A stretch of DNA of 64,000 nucleotides from JAPLST01 sp964397565 (lineage in GTDB: Bacteria > Auribacterota > UBA3054 > JAPLST01), in assembly GCA_964397565.1 (NCBI GenBank), contig CAYNJC010000019.1:1-64000 (forward strand), in the 5' to 3' direction. The notes below the pieces were generated by a model. That model made no database searches and had not been told where the DNA came from. It was given only the letters and a program-made list of their open reading frames with translations. Of this stretch, positions 16,783 to 26,331 are shown piece after piece. Every line of letters starts with the position of its first letter. Position 1 is the stretch's first letter. Both the position numbers and the translations under genes were made by a program.

Positions 16783-16965
16783 TGCTAATGAAAGCGCTTT
16801 CTACGTTGCAGTGTACTTGTAGCCGCCCGCGGTGAGGGCGGCTTCTGCAGCCGCGGTCATCCGCGCCGTTGACGGGATCCACGCCGATGACAGGACTCCA
16901 AGCAGCTCCAAGCAGGCGCCCGCGGCTACAATTGGCATGACACCTAGTAAGCGCATTCATTAGTA
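16783..16965 (+). repeat. MITE-like repeat, copy 2 (long form, 183 bp)
   Basis: The left end is TGCTAATGAAAGCGCTTTCT and the right end AGCGCATTCATTAGTA, giving imperfect terminal inverted repeats. Internal GC-rich hairpins are shared with the other copies. The long form has a central insert (about 16858-16915) carrying the GGACTCCAAGCAGCTCCAAG motif and half of the CCCGCC palindrome family. It has the same length as the copy at 58275. Confidence 0.85.
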
Positions 16966-17067
16966 CGTCGATTTGTTGGGTGAACTCAGGGTCGAAGGCT
17001 GCTTTGTTACCACACGCCTTTTCGCATTCCGGCATGCTTGGACAGGGCCATGGCCAGCCCAATGAAT
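16966..17067. other. Short spacer between MITE and tilS stop
   Basis: About 100 bases with no supported gene. A minus-strand frame crossing into the repeat reads through the MITE arm and is not a real gene. Confidence 0.4.
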
Positions 17068-18489
17068 TTACGCGCGCACTTCCAGCATGACCGCCGGCGC
17101 ACCCGCCGCCACTTTGAACGCATCGGCGATGCGCCACCCGGCCAGCCACACTATCACGCCATTGTACTCGACCACCGGGATGACATCTTTCAGGTACTGC
17201 GGCACACCGGCGGCAATCAGCAGATCCTTGATCTTGTGCTCGTGGCCGTGTACCGGGCGATAGCGCTCGCCGGTGCGCCGCGACCGCACCCGCACGATGG
17301 CGTTCGGCGGCAACGCGCAAAACTGGCGCATGGCCACCGCTTCGCCCAATGCGACGGCGCGCCAGGCCTCACCATTGTCCGAGATGCTGATCCCGCGTGT
17401 CGGCGCCGGATGTAGCGCCACCGTCATGCCACAGGCCCACGCGCGCGGCGTGGTTGCTGACAAATCCATGGGCGACGGCGCCGGCGGCGGCGGGGCGGTG
17501 AGGTAGACATGCCCGTAGGCACAGCCCGCCGCGAGCGGCGCCGGCAGCGTGAAATCCGCTTGGGCCACGCCGGCCAGCGCATTGCGCCGCAGCCGTTCCA
17601 GCGCGGCAAACGCCATTGCCGGCGGTGCCGGCGCGCATAGTTCCGCAAGGATGTGGCGCAGCAGCGCGCGTTGTTCCGTCACGTGCCATGTGCGGAATTG
17701 TGCCAGCGGCACCAGCATGCCTAGGCACGACCGCCGGCAATGCCGCGCACGCAATAGCGCTGCACGTTGCTGGAGAAATTCGTCCGTGTCGCGTGCCAGC
17801 GCGGCCGTCTGGCAAATCCGCTCAACACCGGCATCGGCCGTCCGCGCGGCAATGTGCGGCATGATCTCGTGCCGCAGCCAATTGCGCGTGTGCCGCGTGT
17901 CATCATTTGAGCGGTCGTGGCGGTGCACCAAGCGCCATTCGTTGGCGTAGGCAAGCAACAGTTTTTGTCGAACAGGCAGCAATGGCCGGACAAAGGCCAT
18001 GTGGTGAAACACCGTCTGCGGTTGCATGCCGGCCAGGCCACGCATGCCCGCGCCGCGCAGCAACCGCAGCAGCACGGTTTCAGCCTGATCATCGGCATGC
18101 TGTGCCAGCAAGACGGCCGTTGCGCCACACGCCCGCGCCGCCTCGGCCAGCCAGCCAAAGCGGCACTGGCGCGCCGCGTCTTCGAGCGACAACCCGTGCG
18201 CCTGCGCATAGGCGCGCACGTCGCCGCTCCCCGCGCTGAACGGCACGTCCAAGGTGGCGCATAGCGCGCAGCAGAACTGCTCATCGGCATCACTGTCCGC
18301 GCCGCGCAACATATGATTGAAATGCAGCGCCTGCAGGCTGAAGCCGCCGTCGCCGCGCAAGTTTGCGAGGAGATGCAGCAGCGCGACGGAGTCGGCGCCG
18401 CCAGACAGGGCGACGGCATAGTGCCCGCCCGCCGCAAGATGCGGATGCAGCGCCTGCCGTAGCGTAGCTGTGGTGGAACACGATTGCAT
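17068..18489 (-). CDS. tilS: tRNA(Ile)-lysidine synthetase
   Basis: A 473-aa N-type ATP pyrophosphatase that converts the wobble C of tRNA(Ile)(CAU) to lysidine. The PP-loop is AVALSGGADSVALLHLL (about residue 26), followed by the HADDQAETVLLRLLRG motif that is diagnostic for TilS/MesJ, and a substrate-binding and C-terminal domain with RVRSRRTGERYRP. The length is typical. The start at 18489 is chosen because a TACACT -10-like box lies only five bases upstream (18495-18500), so the mRNA would be nearly leaderless; the longer frame to 18513 runs through that box. Confidence 0.92.
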   Translation of the reverse strand: MQSCSTTATLRQALHPHLAAGGHYAVALSGGADSVALLHLLANLRGDGGFSLQALHFNHMLRGADSDADEQFCCALCATLDVPFSAGSGDVRAYAQAHGLSLEDAARQCRFGWLAEAARACGATAVLLAQHADDQAETVLLRLLRGAGMRGLAGMQPQTVFHHMAFVRPLLPVRQKLLLAYANEWRLVHRHDRSNDDTRHTRNWLRHEIMPHIAARTADAGVERICQTAALARDTDEFLQQRAALLRARHCRRSCLGMLVPLAQFRTWHVTEQRALLRHILAELCAPAPPAMAFAALERLRRNALAGVAQADFTLPAPLAAGCAYGHVYLTAPPPPAPSPMDLSATTPRAWACGMTVALHPAPTRGISISDNGEAWRAVALGEAVAMRQFCALPPNAIVRVRSRRTGERYRPVHGHEHKIKDLLIAAGVPQYLKDVIPVVEYNGVIVWLAGWRIADAFKVAAGAPAVMLEVRA

Positions 18490-18540
18490 GCTGTAGTGTA
18501 ACACAAACGACAAAAAATGGCGATGGCGTGCTGCGGTATT

Positions 18541-18565
18541 AGTTTTCAGTTTTCAGTTTTCGGTT
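18541..18565 (+). repeat. AGTTTTC heptamer run
   Basis: Three exact copies of AGTTTTC followed by a partial unit, between tilS and the giant beta-helix gene. It has the same 7-base period as the other word runs in the window but a different word. Confidence 0.7.
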
Positions 18566-18616
18566 GGGGGCACCGCTCTGCAGCGGTAACAGGACACATC
18601 GATCACAGACTGCCGA

Positions 18617-21600
18617 TCACTGCGCACCGGCCTGCCGCTGGCCCAGCTTTCGCCCTAACGCGCCGAGTGCAATCAACACAACGTGTCGAATGAGCGCCGG
18701 CTCGGGCGCGAATTCATACGCGCCCATATCCACGCGCTCCGCATAAATCCGCGGATTGCCGTCCAAGTCCGTCGCACCGGCCATCCACGGAAGATTCGTG
18801 CCGGCATTGATGCACGACGAGCCCTCCTGCAAGCGATAGTTGCCGGCGTTGGTGTTGACAAACTGGGGATCCACGCAGATATTCCCGTCGCCCGCCGGCA
18901 GTGGGTCGCTGCAGGTGTACGCCGCGCTTGCGCTGGACATATTGCTGGACGCAGGCGCTGTATTTGCCCAGGCAATCGAGTTGGTGAGCGTGCCGAAAGT
19001 CACGCCGCCACCGTTGTAGTTCGCGGAGTTCCCGCTGATCGTGCAGTTGTGGACCGTGCAGTCAAACGTGCCGCCTCCGTAGTCCGCCGCGTTCCCACTG
19101 ATGGCACAGTTGATGACTGTGCCGGCATAGGCCCCGCCGCCACCAATCGCTGCATTCCCGCTGATCGCACACTGGTTAACCGTGCCGCCGCTTGTCCCGC
19201 CGCCGTAGTCCGCCATGTTCCCGCTGAGCGTGCAGTTGCTGACCATGCCACCGCTTGTCCCGCCGCCGTAGTTGCTTGCCGTATTCCCGCTGATCGTGCA
19301 GTTGCTGCCCGTACTCACGCACATGCCACCGCCCCACATCGCAGAATTCCCGGTAACGGTGCTGTTCTTGAGCGTGCCGCCATACGTCCCGCCGCCGTTC
19401 CACACCGCAGAGTTCGCGCGTATGGCACACTGGTCAACTGTGCCGCCATACGTCCCGCCGCCGTACTGCGCCGCGTTCCCGCTGATCGTGCCGTTGTTGA
19501 CCGTGCCGTAATAGGTGCCCCCGCCGCTAACATACGCCGAGTTACCAACGATCAGGCAGTTTGATACCATGCCACTTCCCGCGTACATATTCACGCCACC
19601 GCCGCTAAGGTCATAGTTCAAATCGCCGATCGACCTTGTGCTGCCATTGGTCAACGTGAAGCCAACCAGTGTGCCGGCCGACATATAGACACACCGTACC
19701 GCGCTGTTGCCCTTTGGCCCTTGCCCTTGAATGATGGTCGGCGTTGGGCCGTTGACGCTCTGCACAATGATATTCTTGGTCACCACCAGGCGGTTTGAGC
19801 AGCTATAACCGGGCGTACTGCGCGCGCCAGTGGCATACACGCCGTTCGTCACCAGCACGCGCGCGCCAGGTATCCCGCTCATTTCAGCCGCATCCACGGC
19901 ATCCTGAATGCTCGTGGCCGCCGTCGTCCAGGTCTGGTACGGATAGTTCGGCGCCGCATTGAGAAGATTCACGTAAAACGTCGCCTGGTCAAGCATGACA
20001 ATGCTCACCCCCACCGTGGCTGCCACACCGGCCGGATAGTCCGCATTAAACGCCATCAAGATCACCGCGTACTGCCCGGTGGCATTCCATGCATGGTGCG
20101 CGCAGATGTTGTTTGCCACGGCGCTGCCATCGCCGAACAACCAGTAATTGGAAGCCGGCCGGCCGGCAATCAGGGCGGCAAACGCGAGCACGCCACCGAC
20201 AAGGTTGGTCGTGCGCGGCGCGCTGATCGCCACATTGAGCACACCCGTCAGCGCATCCGGGTAGACTTCGTCGCAACCTATCGCAGGCGGGTTGCGCCAA
20301 GCTTCATCGTCAATGTCGCAACCCGTGGCGTAGCTGTGGGTGCCGGCGCCGAGGCACGGCGACGCACTGTAAATGTGCGCTGCGCTGAGCATAACCGGGT
20401 CATTCGTTATGTTGCCGATGCCAGGCGCCGCCGGTGTCGTGCACGAGTATTCCAAGGTGGCATTGAAATAGTTGAAGCCTTGCGTCGCACTATTGTTCCA
20501 GACAATGGCATTGCCCACCGAGCCGTAATACGTCCCGCCGCCACTTTGATTCGCAATGTTACCGCTGATGGTGCAGTTGTTGACCGCGCTGTAAGCCGTT
20601 CCACCGCCGCGGTTTGCCACATTTTCGCTGATCGCGCAATTGTTGACGGTGCTCTCACACGTTCCGCCGCCGGTGCCATATAGTGTGGAATTCCCGCTGA
20701 TTGTGCTGCTGTAGACCGTGCTGTCATACACGCCGCCACCGTCCCAGACCGCGGCATTCTCGCTGAGCGTGCAGTGGTTGACCGCACTGAAAACCGTCCC
20801 ACCACCACGCTTTGCCACATTTTCGCTGATCACGCAATTGTTAACGGTGCCACCCAGGCAGCCGCCGCCGTTCTGGCCCGCGGCATTGGCGCTGATCGTG
20901 CTGTGGCTGATGATGCCGAGCGCCGCACCGCCGCCGTCATCGTTGACCGAGTTCCCGCGGATGGTGCAGTGGCTGACCATGCCGCCGCTGGCGCCACCAC
21001 CAAAAGAACTCGCCGCGTTGCCGCTCATCAGGCAGTTGGACACCATGCTGTTGCCGCCCCGCATATGCACACCGCCGCCAGCACAGTCGTAGATCCAGTC
21101 GCCGCTCGACATGGTGCCGCCATTGGTCAGGGAGAAGCCGGCCATGATGCCCGCCGCCATGTAGACGCAACGCACGGCATTGCTCCCTAACGGCCCCTGC
21201 CCCTGAATGTGTGTCGCCGCCGGGCCGTTGACACTTTGCACGATGATATTCTTGGTTATCACCACGCGATTCGAGCAGGCATAGCCGGGCGTGACGCGCG
21301 CACCCAGCGCATACACACCATCGGTGACGATCACGCCCGCGCCATTGATATCCGAGATCTCAGCCGCATCCACGGCCTCCTGAATGGTCGTGGCGGCCGT
21401 GGCCCAACTCTGGTACGGATAGCTTGGCGCGCCATTGGCAACATCCACATAAAACGTCGCGAGGTCAAGCGCAACAACCGTCACGCCCGCCGTGGCCGCC
21501 ACACCGGCCGGGTAATCCACATTGCAGGCGGTCAAGACCACCTCGTACTGCCCTGGTGCATTCCAGGCGTGGTGCGGCTGGATACTATTTGCGGTTGTGC

Positions 21601-22981
21601 TGCCGTCACCGAACGACCAGTGATTGGAAAGCGGGCGGCCGTCCATCAAGCCGGAAAAGGTGAGGGCGGCGCCGACAACGGTGGTCGTGCTCGGCGTGCT
21701 GATCGCCACGCGGAGCGCACCCGTCAAGCCATTCGGATAGACTTCATCGCAGCCCATCGCGGGCGGGGTGCGCCATGCCTCGCCGTCAATATCAGCGCCC
21801 GTGGCATAGCTGCTGGAACCGGCGCCGAGACATGGCGACGAAACACTAATATGCGCGGCGCCGAGCAGAACCGGGTCGTTCGTTATGTTGCCCATGCCAG
21901 GCGCCGCCGGTGTCGTGCAAGAATATGACAATTCCGCATCCATATAATTGCACCCTTGCGGGGCGCTGTTGTTCCAGACAATGGCATTGCGCACGGAACC
22001 CGTCTGTGTCCCACCGCCGCTGCTCTCGGCGGTGTTGCCACTGATCGTGCTGTTGTTGACCGTGCTCTCATAAGTGCCGCCGCCGGCGTACGCCGAGTTC
22101 GCGCAGATCGTGCTGTTGTTGACCGTGCCCGCATACGTCCCGCCACCGTAGTGCGCCACCACGTTCCCGCTGATCGTGCTGTGGTTGATCGTGGCCGAAC
22201 ACGCACCGCCACCATAATAATACACCCAGTTGTCACTGATCATGCTGTGGTTGACCGTGCCCGCATACGTTCCGCCACCATACCAATACGCCCAGTTCCC
22301 ACTGATAAGGCAATGGTTGACCGTACCGCCGCGCGTCCCGCCGCCGTAGGTCGCCGCATTCTCGATGATCGTGCAATAGTTGATGGTGCCGTAGCGCGTC
22401 CCCCCGCCCTCCTGCGCCGTGTTTTGGCTGATCGTGCAGTGGTTGACCGTGCCGTAATATGTGCCCCCTCCGCTGTCTTGGGCCGCATTGCCAACGATCA
22501 GGCAATTAGACACCATGCCGTCGCCGGCGTACATATTCACGCCCCCGCCGCTGCGGTCATAATATTTATCACCGTTTGTCCTTGTTCCGCCATTGGTCAA
22601 GGTGAATCCGACTAGTGTGCCGGCCGACATATAGGCGCACCGCACGGCGCTCGCGCCCGGCACGCCATGCCCTTGAATAATCGTCACCGCCGGGCCGTTG
22701 ACGCTCTGCACAATAATGGCGTTCGTCATCACCACGCGGTTCGGGCAGGCATAGCCGGGCGTGACGCGCGCGCCTGCTGCATACACGCCGTTCGTCACCG
22801 TCACCACATCGTTTGACACCGCCAGGTCAACGGCGGCCTGCATCGTCTTCTTGGCCGTGGCCCACGACAGGCCGTCGCCCGCATCATCGGGGCGGCTCGC
22901 GTCCACATAAAATGTTGTGGCGAACGCCGGGGTGATCAGCAGCGCCGCAAGCAGCACCATCGATCTTGCACAAGTTTTCAT
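18617..22981 (-). CDS. Giant three-block beta-helix/PKD surface protein with PEP-like anchor
   Basis: A 1454-aa exported protein. The signal peptide (MKTCARSMVLLAALLITPA) supports the start at 22981; an ATTATA (TATAAT on this strand) box lies at 23014-23019. Three homologous blocks follow. Each opens with FYVD/FYVN...W.TA..TIQ.AVDAA and contains VTPGYACSNRVV, an IIVQSVNGP strand, and a right-handed beta-helix of short GGGT..GTV..CTISGN repeats. The first two blocks end in a PKD-like domain (WSFGDGSTTANSIQPHHAWN; GQYEVVL). The C-terminus reads DMGAYEFAPEP, a hydrophobic stretch and a basic tail. It is likely a large cell-surface or matrix protein; the partner is unknown. Confidence 0.85.
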   Translation of the reverse strand: MKTCARSMVLLAALLITPAFATTFYVDASRPDDAGDGLSWATAKKTMQAAVDLAVSNDVVTVTNGVYAAGARVTPGYACPNRVVMTNAIIVQSVNGPAVTIIQGHGVPGASAVRCAYMSAGTLVGFTLTNGGTRTNGDKYYDRSGGGVNMYAGDGMVSNCLIVGNAAQDSGGGTYYGTVNHCTISQNTAQEGGGTRYGTINYCTIIENAATYGGGTRGGTVNHCLISGNWAYWYGGGTYAGTVNHSMISDNWVYYYGGGACSATINHSTISGNVVAHYGGGTYAGTVNNSTICANSAYAGGGTYESTVNNSTISGNTAESSGGGTQTGSVRNAIVWNNSAPQGCNYMDAELSYSCTTPAAPGMGNITNDPVLLGAAHISVSSPCLGAGSSSYATGADIDGEAWRTPPAMGCDEVYPNGLTGALRVAISTPSTTTVVGAALTFSGLMDGRPLSNHWSFGDGSTTANSIQPHHAWNAPGQYEVVLTACNVDYPAGVAATAGVTVVALDLATFYVDVANGAPSYPYQSWATAATTIQEAVDAAEISDINGAGVIVTDGVYALGARVTPGYACSNRVVITKNIIVQSVNGPAATHIQGQGPLGSNAVRCVYMAAGIMAGFSLTNGGTMSSGDWIYDCAGGGVHMRGGNSMVSNCLMSGNAASSFGGGASGGMVSHCTIRGNSVNDDGGGAALGIISHSTISANAAGQNGGGCLGGTVNNCVISENVAKRGGGTVFSAVNHCTLSENAAVWDGGGVYDSTVYSSTISGNSTLYGTGGGTCESTVNNCAISENVANRGGGTAYSAVNNCTISGNIANQSGGGTYYGSVGNAIVWNNSATQGFNYFNATLEYSCTTPAAPGIGNITNDPVMLSAAHIYSASPCLGAGTHSYATGCDIDDEAWRNPPAIGCDEVYPDALTGVLNVAISAPRTTNLVGGVLAFAALIAGRPASNYWLFGDGSAVANNICAHHAWNATGQYAVILMAFNADYPAGVAATVGVSIVMLDQATFYVNLLNAAPNYPYQTWTTAATSIQDAVDAAEMSGIPGARVLVTNGVYATGARSTPGYSCSNRLVVTKNIIVQSVNGPTPTIIQGQGPKGNSAVRCVYMSAGTLVGFTLTNGSTRSIGDLNYDLSGGGVNMYAGSGMVSNCLIVGNSAYVSGGGTYYGTVNNGTISGNAAQYGGGTYGGTVDQCAIRANSAVWNGGGTYGGTLKNSTVTGNSAMWGGGMCVSTGSNCTISGNTASNYGGGTSGGMVSNCTLSGNMADYGGGTSGGTVNQCAISGNAAIGGGGAYAGTVINCAISGNAADYGGGTFDCTVHNCTISGNSANYNGGGVTFGTLTNSIAWANTAPASSNMSSASAAYTCSDPLPAGDGNICVDPQFVNTNAGNYRLQEGSSCINAGTNLPWMAGATDLDGNPRIYAERVDMGAYEFAPEPALIRHVVLIALGALGRKLGQRQAGAQ

Positions 22982-23013
22982 CGTTTTTCTTGAATAATTA
23001 TCGCCATTGTTCA

Positions 23014-23019
23014 ATTATA
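23014..23019 (-). promoter_or_regulatory. -10 box upstream of the giant beta-helix gene
   Basis: TATAAT on the minus strand, about 30 bases before the chosen start. No convincing -35 hexamer at the right distance. Confidence 0.4.
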
Positions 23020-23037
23020 CAAACTTTGCGTTTTCTT

Positions 23038-24090
23038 TCATCTGCCGTCGCGGTTGGCCTTGCGCTGCCATTTCTCGACCATAAAGCCCGCGACGCGTGC
23101 GATGGCGGGATCTTTGTCGTGCACCAAGGCCGCGATAGCCGCTTTCTCTTTAGCGCTGAAATTGCCGGAATAATGCCACAGAGGAAAAATGGCATTATAG
23201 CGAACCGTTGCGTCGTGGCTGCGTTTCAGCATGTAGAGAAGCAGTGCCACGCCTTGCGGATCGCCCAGTTGAAGGACCGTGCCTCTTGCTGCAACGGCAA
23301 GCAGTTCATTCGTGGCACCGATATGTTCGCGAATCGCCGGCACAAGGGATTTGTCACCCAGCTTATTCATCTCCTCAATGACTTCCTTCTTGTCTTTGAA
23401 TGCGGGATCTGCCAACCATGCACATAGCGTCTCTTTGACATCTTGTGCGCCAAGACACCGCAAATCGGCAATCAGATCAAGTTTTTCGCTTTCGGTTGTG
23501 GCTTGTGACAATCGCTGCTGGTAATACGGAATGGCCTCCTGAAGCTGGGCCATGAGGATCTCGCCTTCCAGGAATACCCGCACATACTTGTTGGTGTTGC
23601 CAAGGTTTTTGATGAGGAAGTCCTTGCGGCCATCACGGGGCACGCTCTCGTAGGCCAGCAATGTGCACAGGCCGGCCTCGACATCTTTGAACTGCACGTC
23701 ATCCACCGGGTAAGCGGTCCCCATGCGCAGTATGCTTATGCAATTCGTTGGTGGGTCGTGCTCGTCCTGTCTGGCCTGCAGTGTCCGCAGCAAGACGAGA
23801 TACCGCACGCCAGGTGTCATGTTAACCGGTCCCGGGTAGCGCGGTTGTGCATAAGCAAATGCAATTCTGCAATGCGCCGCGGTGCCCTTGTAGGCTTTTT
23901 CGACCTCAATAACAAAACTTTCCGCATCGGTCACGCCGCTGAAGCGCGGCGCCGGCGACCGGTCAACCCGCCCCAGCACTATAACACTAAATCCGCGCCA
24001 GCCATCTGCCGCACAGCCGGAAGTGGAGGTTGCCGGGCACGATTGCGACAAGACGAGCAGCGCCATGAACGTGAGTTGCCTGAACATCAT
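23038..24090 (-). CDS. Secreted HEAT-repeat protein
   Basis: A 350-aa protein. A hydrophobic N-terminus (MMFRQLTFMALLVLSQSC) suggests a signal peptide or lipoprotein. Residues 30-110 form a beta-rich domain with GRVDRSPAP...FVIEVEKAYKG, similar in outline to TIMP/NTR-like export domains. The C-terminal half is helical, with HEAT-like pairs (DPAFKDKKEVIEEMNKLGDK; DPQGVALLLYMLKRSHDATV). The start at 24090 follows GGAGAGG. A promoter is visible at 24112-24140. Confidence 0.7.
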   Translation of the reverse strand: MMFRQLTFMALLVLSQSCPATSTSGCAADGWRGFSVIVLGRVDRSPAPRFSGVTDAESFVIEVEKAYKGTAAHCRIAFAYAQPRYPGPVNMTPGVRYLVLLRTLQARQDEHDPPTNCISILRMGTAYPVDDVQFKDVEAGLCTLLAYESVPRDGRKDFLIKNLGNTNKYVRVFLEGEILMAQLQEAIPYYQQRLSQATTESEKLDLIADLRCLGAQDVKETLCAWLADPAFKDKKEVIEEMNKLGDKSLVPAIREHIGATNELLAVAARGTVLQLGDPQGVALLLYMLKRSHDATVRYNAIFPLWHYSGNFSAKEKAAIAALVHDKDPAIARVAGFMVEKWQRKANRDGR

Positions 24091-24111
24091 CCTCTCCATG
24101 TGGACCAGTAG

Positions 24112-24140
24112 AGTGTAGCACAAACGACAACAAATGTCGA
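24112..24140 (-). promoter_or_regulatory. Promoter of the secreted HEAT protein
   Basis: On the minus strand TCGACA (24135-24140), a 17-base spacer and TACACT (24112-24117). The 19 bases at 24112-24130 are repeated, with one mismatch, just upstream of tilS (18495-18513). Confidence 0.55.
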
Positions 24141-24214
24141 TTGCAGCTTCGGCTCATGTACTCTTTTACTCCTTGTCGAAATTTCTGCGGCGGTCAGGGC
24201 CTGACCGCCCTGCC

Positions 24215-24243
24215 TTGCGTTCATTGATGCGTTCGACTATAAT
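24215..24243 (+). promoter_or_regulatory. Promoter of the DTW-domain gene
   Basis: TTGCGT, a 17-base spacer and TATAAT. Transcription should begin near 24250, which decides for the ATG at 24254 over the in-frame ATGs at 24242 and 24248. Confidence 0.6.
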
Positions 24244-24253
24244 GCGCATGGCC

Positions 24254-24877
24254 ATGCTTGAAAACCCGAATCAACAACCACGCTGTCCCGCCTGCCGGCT
24301 GCATCTCGATTTGTGCGTCTGCCATCTGGCGCCAACACTCGATCTGCGCACGCGCGTCGAGGTGATCATTCACTATGCCGACGCGGTCAAGATGACCAAC
24401 AGCGGGCGCTTGGTCTCCTTGTGTCTGCCGAACAGCGCGGTGCACATTCGCGGGCTCAAAGACACGCCACTCGACGTGCTGGTGTGCGCCAATCCGGCCA
24501 GTCGCCTGGTCTTGTTCCCCGGGCGGGACTCGCAGGAGTTGACGCCACCGTATGTGTCAGCACTGACGCCGCCGCTCACACTGTTGATCCCCGATGGCAG
24601 TTGGAATCAGGCGCGCCGCGCAGTGAAGCGCGAGCCGCAGTTGCAGGGCGCGCTACGCGTGCATCTGCCGCCCGGCCTGGTGGCGAAATATCGTATTCGC
24701 GCGCACGTCGACGAAAACAGATTGTGCACCTTTGAGGCGCTCAGCCGGGCGCTGGGAATTATTGAAGGTGCGGCGGTTGAGCAGCGGCTGGATGATTTCT
24801 TCGCCCAGTGGGTGCAGCGGGTGTTGTACACGAAGGGCCAGTTGACCAAAGTGATTTTTTCGCAGCAAAAAAACTAA
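24254..24877 (+). CDS. DTW-domain tRNA-uridine aminocarboxypropyltransferase
   Basis: A 207-aa protein of the DTW/YfiP (TapT) family, which makes acp3U in tRNA from SAM. It has the N-terminal zinc-like cluster CPACRLHLDLCVC, then a Rossmann-like core, the signature DGSWNQARR (the Asp-x-Trp motif with Ser for Thr), and a C-terminal segment with FEALSRALG...EQRLDDFF. The length is normal for the family. The mRNA is nearly leaderless. Confidence 0.88.
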   Translation: MLENPNQQPRCPACRLHLDLCVCHLAPTLDLRTRVEVIIHYADAVKMTNSGRLVSLCLPNSAVHIRGLKDTPLDVLVCANPASRLVLFPGRDSQELTPPYVSALTPPLTLLIPDGSWNQARRAVKREPQLQGALRVHLPPGLVAKYRIRAHVDENRLCTFEALSRALGIIEGAAVEQRLDDFFAQWVQRVLYTKGQLTKVIFSQQKN

Positions 24878-24924
24878 GGGCGTTTGAAACTCCCGCCACG
24901 AAGCACCAAACCGGCGCGCCCGCG

Positions 24925-26331
24925 TCAGCGCTGCGGGATGACCGGCAGACTCGCCGCAGCGATGGCCTGGCCATGCCGCTTGTCGCGCTCGCTCGGCGTG
25001 TGAAACGCAATCCCGGCATGCAGCGCGGGGAACTCGGCCTGGAGCACTACTTTGGCCTGTTCGATGATAACCGCCCCGCCCGCGCCGCTGGTCACCCGGC
25101 CGAGGATCAGCACATTTTTAATGTCATAAAAGCCGGCATAGTGCGCGATCGCGTAGCCCAGATACGTGCCAATCGTTTCGTAAATCCGGCGCGCGCGCGG
25201 ATCGTCCTGCTGCATCAGTTGCTGCACCTGCACTAGCTTCTCCGGCAATGTCATGGCCGGGTCCACCGCAATGCCCGCTGGCTGCAGCAGCCGGCCGACG
25301 CACTGTTGTGAGAAATATTGCACGCCGCAGCCGTAGTCGCCCGACCACTCGTCACGCGCTGCCTGTGGATTGTAGTCCACCGGCGCGAACGCCAATTCGT
25401 TGAGCCAGGATGTGATCGTCCCCGCCCGCGTGCAATAGCCGGTGGCTTGGCTCGAGCCCAGCGCGATGCCCAGCACGGCCGTGTCGTTGAGTGCCATTGA
25501 GCCCGCCAACGCCGTCACGTCGCCGTCGTTGACGACTTCGAACGGCACGTTGTGCCACGCCGCTTTGAGCTCGTGAAATATATTCTGCGCCCGCGCCAGG
25601 CGCGCGGCCGGTATGCCGCGGAAAAGCGAGGCAACCTTGACACGATTGTTGACATACACCCCGGCCGCGCTGCCGCCAATCGCGGTGACGCGCGGCAGAT
25701 GCGCCGCCGCACTCTGCAGGAGCGCCATGATGCGGTCGTAATGATAGTGCGGGTCCGTTTGCGGCACCGGATCCCACGGTTGCTCCTCGCTGTACACCAC
25801 GGTGCCGTCCATGACCGCGGCCGCTTTCAGGTCGCTGGCGCCGAGATCAAAGCCAATCCGGCAGCCGTCCAAATGGTGCCCCAGCGGCATCGTTGCCGCA
25901 TGGGCTCGGGGAAGTTCACGGGTGTGGATGATCTCGAACGGCCGCTCGTAAATGCGTTGGCCCATGATTTCCGCATCAAAGCAGCCGGTGGGCGTCGCGG
26001 TGTAGTGGGCGCGCAATTGATCTGCCAGTGCCGTCGGGCCTTGCAGATACACGCGAAAGCCGCCGCGCGACCACAGCAGGAATTTCACGAGCCGCTCGAC
26101 CTGCACGCCATTGCAGTCAGCATCCGGGTGCCACGCCGGCAGCACGTTGGTGTGGAAATGACTGCATGAGCCGTCGGCCTGCTCGACGGCCAGCGCGACA
26201 GGCACGGGTGTGCCCGAAGCGACTGCCCGCCGCTGCATCTCACGGGTGGCCAACGCCGCCGGCGCAAATGTCGGATCCAAGCACGGCACACACTGTGGCG
26301 CAACCGCCAAGCTGGTACTGTCCACACTCAT
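24925..26331 (-). CDS. ROK-family protein (sugar kinase-like)
   Basis: A 468-aa protein. Residues 1-165 form an unusual N-terminal extension. Residues about 166 onward show the ROK/hexokinase-like ATPase core: GFDLGASDLKAAAVMDG (phosphate 1), GGSAAGVYVNNRV, a VNDGDVTALAGSMAL segment where N-D-x-D replaces the usual catalytic NDAN, GIALGSSQATGYCT and ILGRVTSGAGGAVI (adenosine side). The sugar is unknown, and a regulatory rather than catalytic role is possible. The start at 26331 follows GGAGGATGTA, a strong ribosome site; a longer frame to 26445 is not supported. Confidence 0.75.
   Translation of the reverse strand: MSVDSTSLAVAPQCVPCLDPTFAPAALATREMQRRAVASGTPVPVALAVEQADGSCSHFHTNVLPAWHPDADCNGVQVERLVKFLLWSRGGFRVYLQGPTALADQLRAHYTATPTGCFDAEIMGQRIYERPFEIIHTRELPRAHAATMPLGHHLDGCRIGFDLGASDLKAAAVMDGTVVYSEEQPWDPVPQTDPHYHYDRIMALLQSAAAHLPRVTAIGGSAAGVYVNNRVKVASLFRGIPAARLARAQNIFHELKAAWHNVPFEVVNDGDVTALAGSMALNDTAVLGIALGSSQATGYCTRAGTITSWLNELAFAPVDYNPQAARDEWSGDYGCGVQYFSQQCVGRLLQPAGIAVDPAMTLPEKLVQVQQLMQQDDPRARRIYETIGTYLGYAIAHYAGFYDIKNVLILGRVTSGAGGAVIIEQAKVVLQAEFPALHAGIAFHTPSERDKRHGQAIAAASLPVIPQR

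Noticed and set aside
18617..22981. CRISPR-like regular repeats
   Set aside because: The regular spacing is coding: GGGT-rich rungs of a beta-helix in one open frame, with diverging units and no identical direct repeats.
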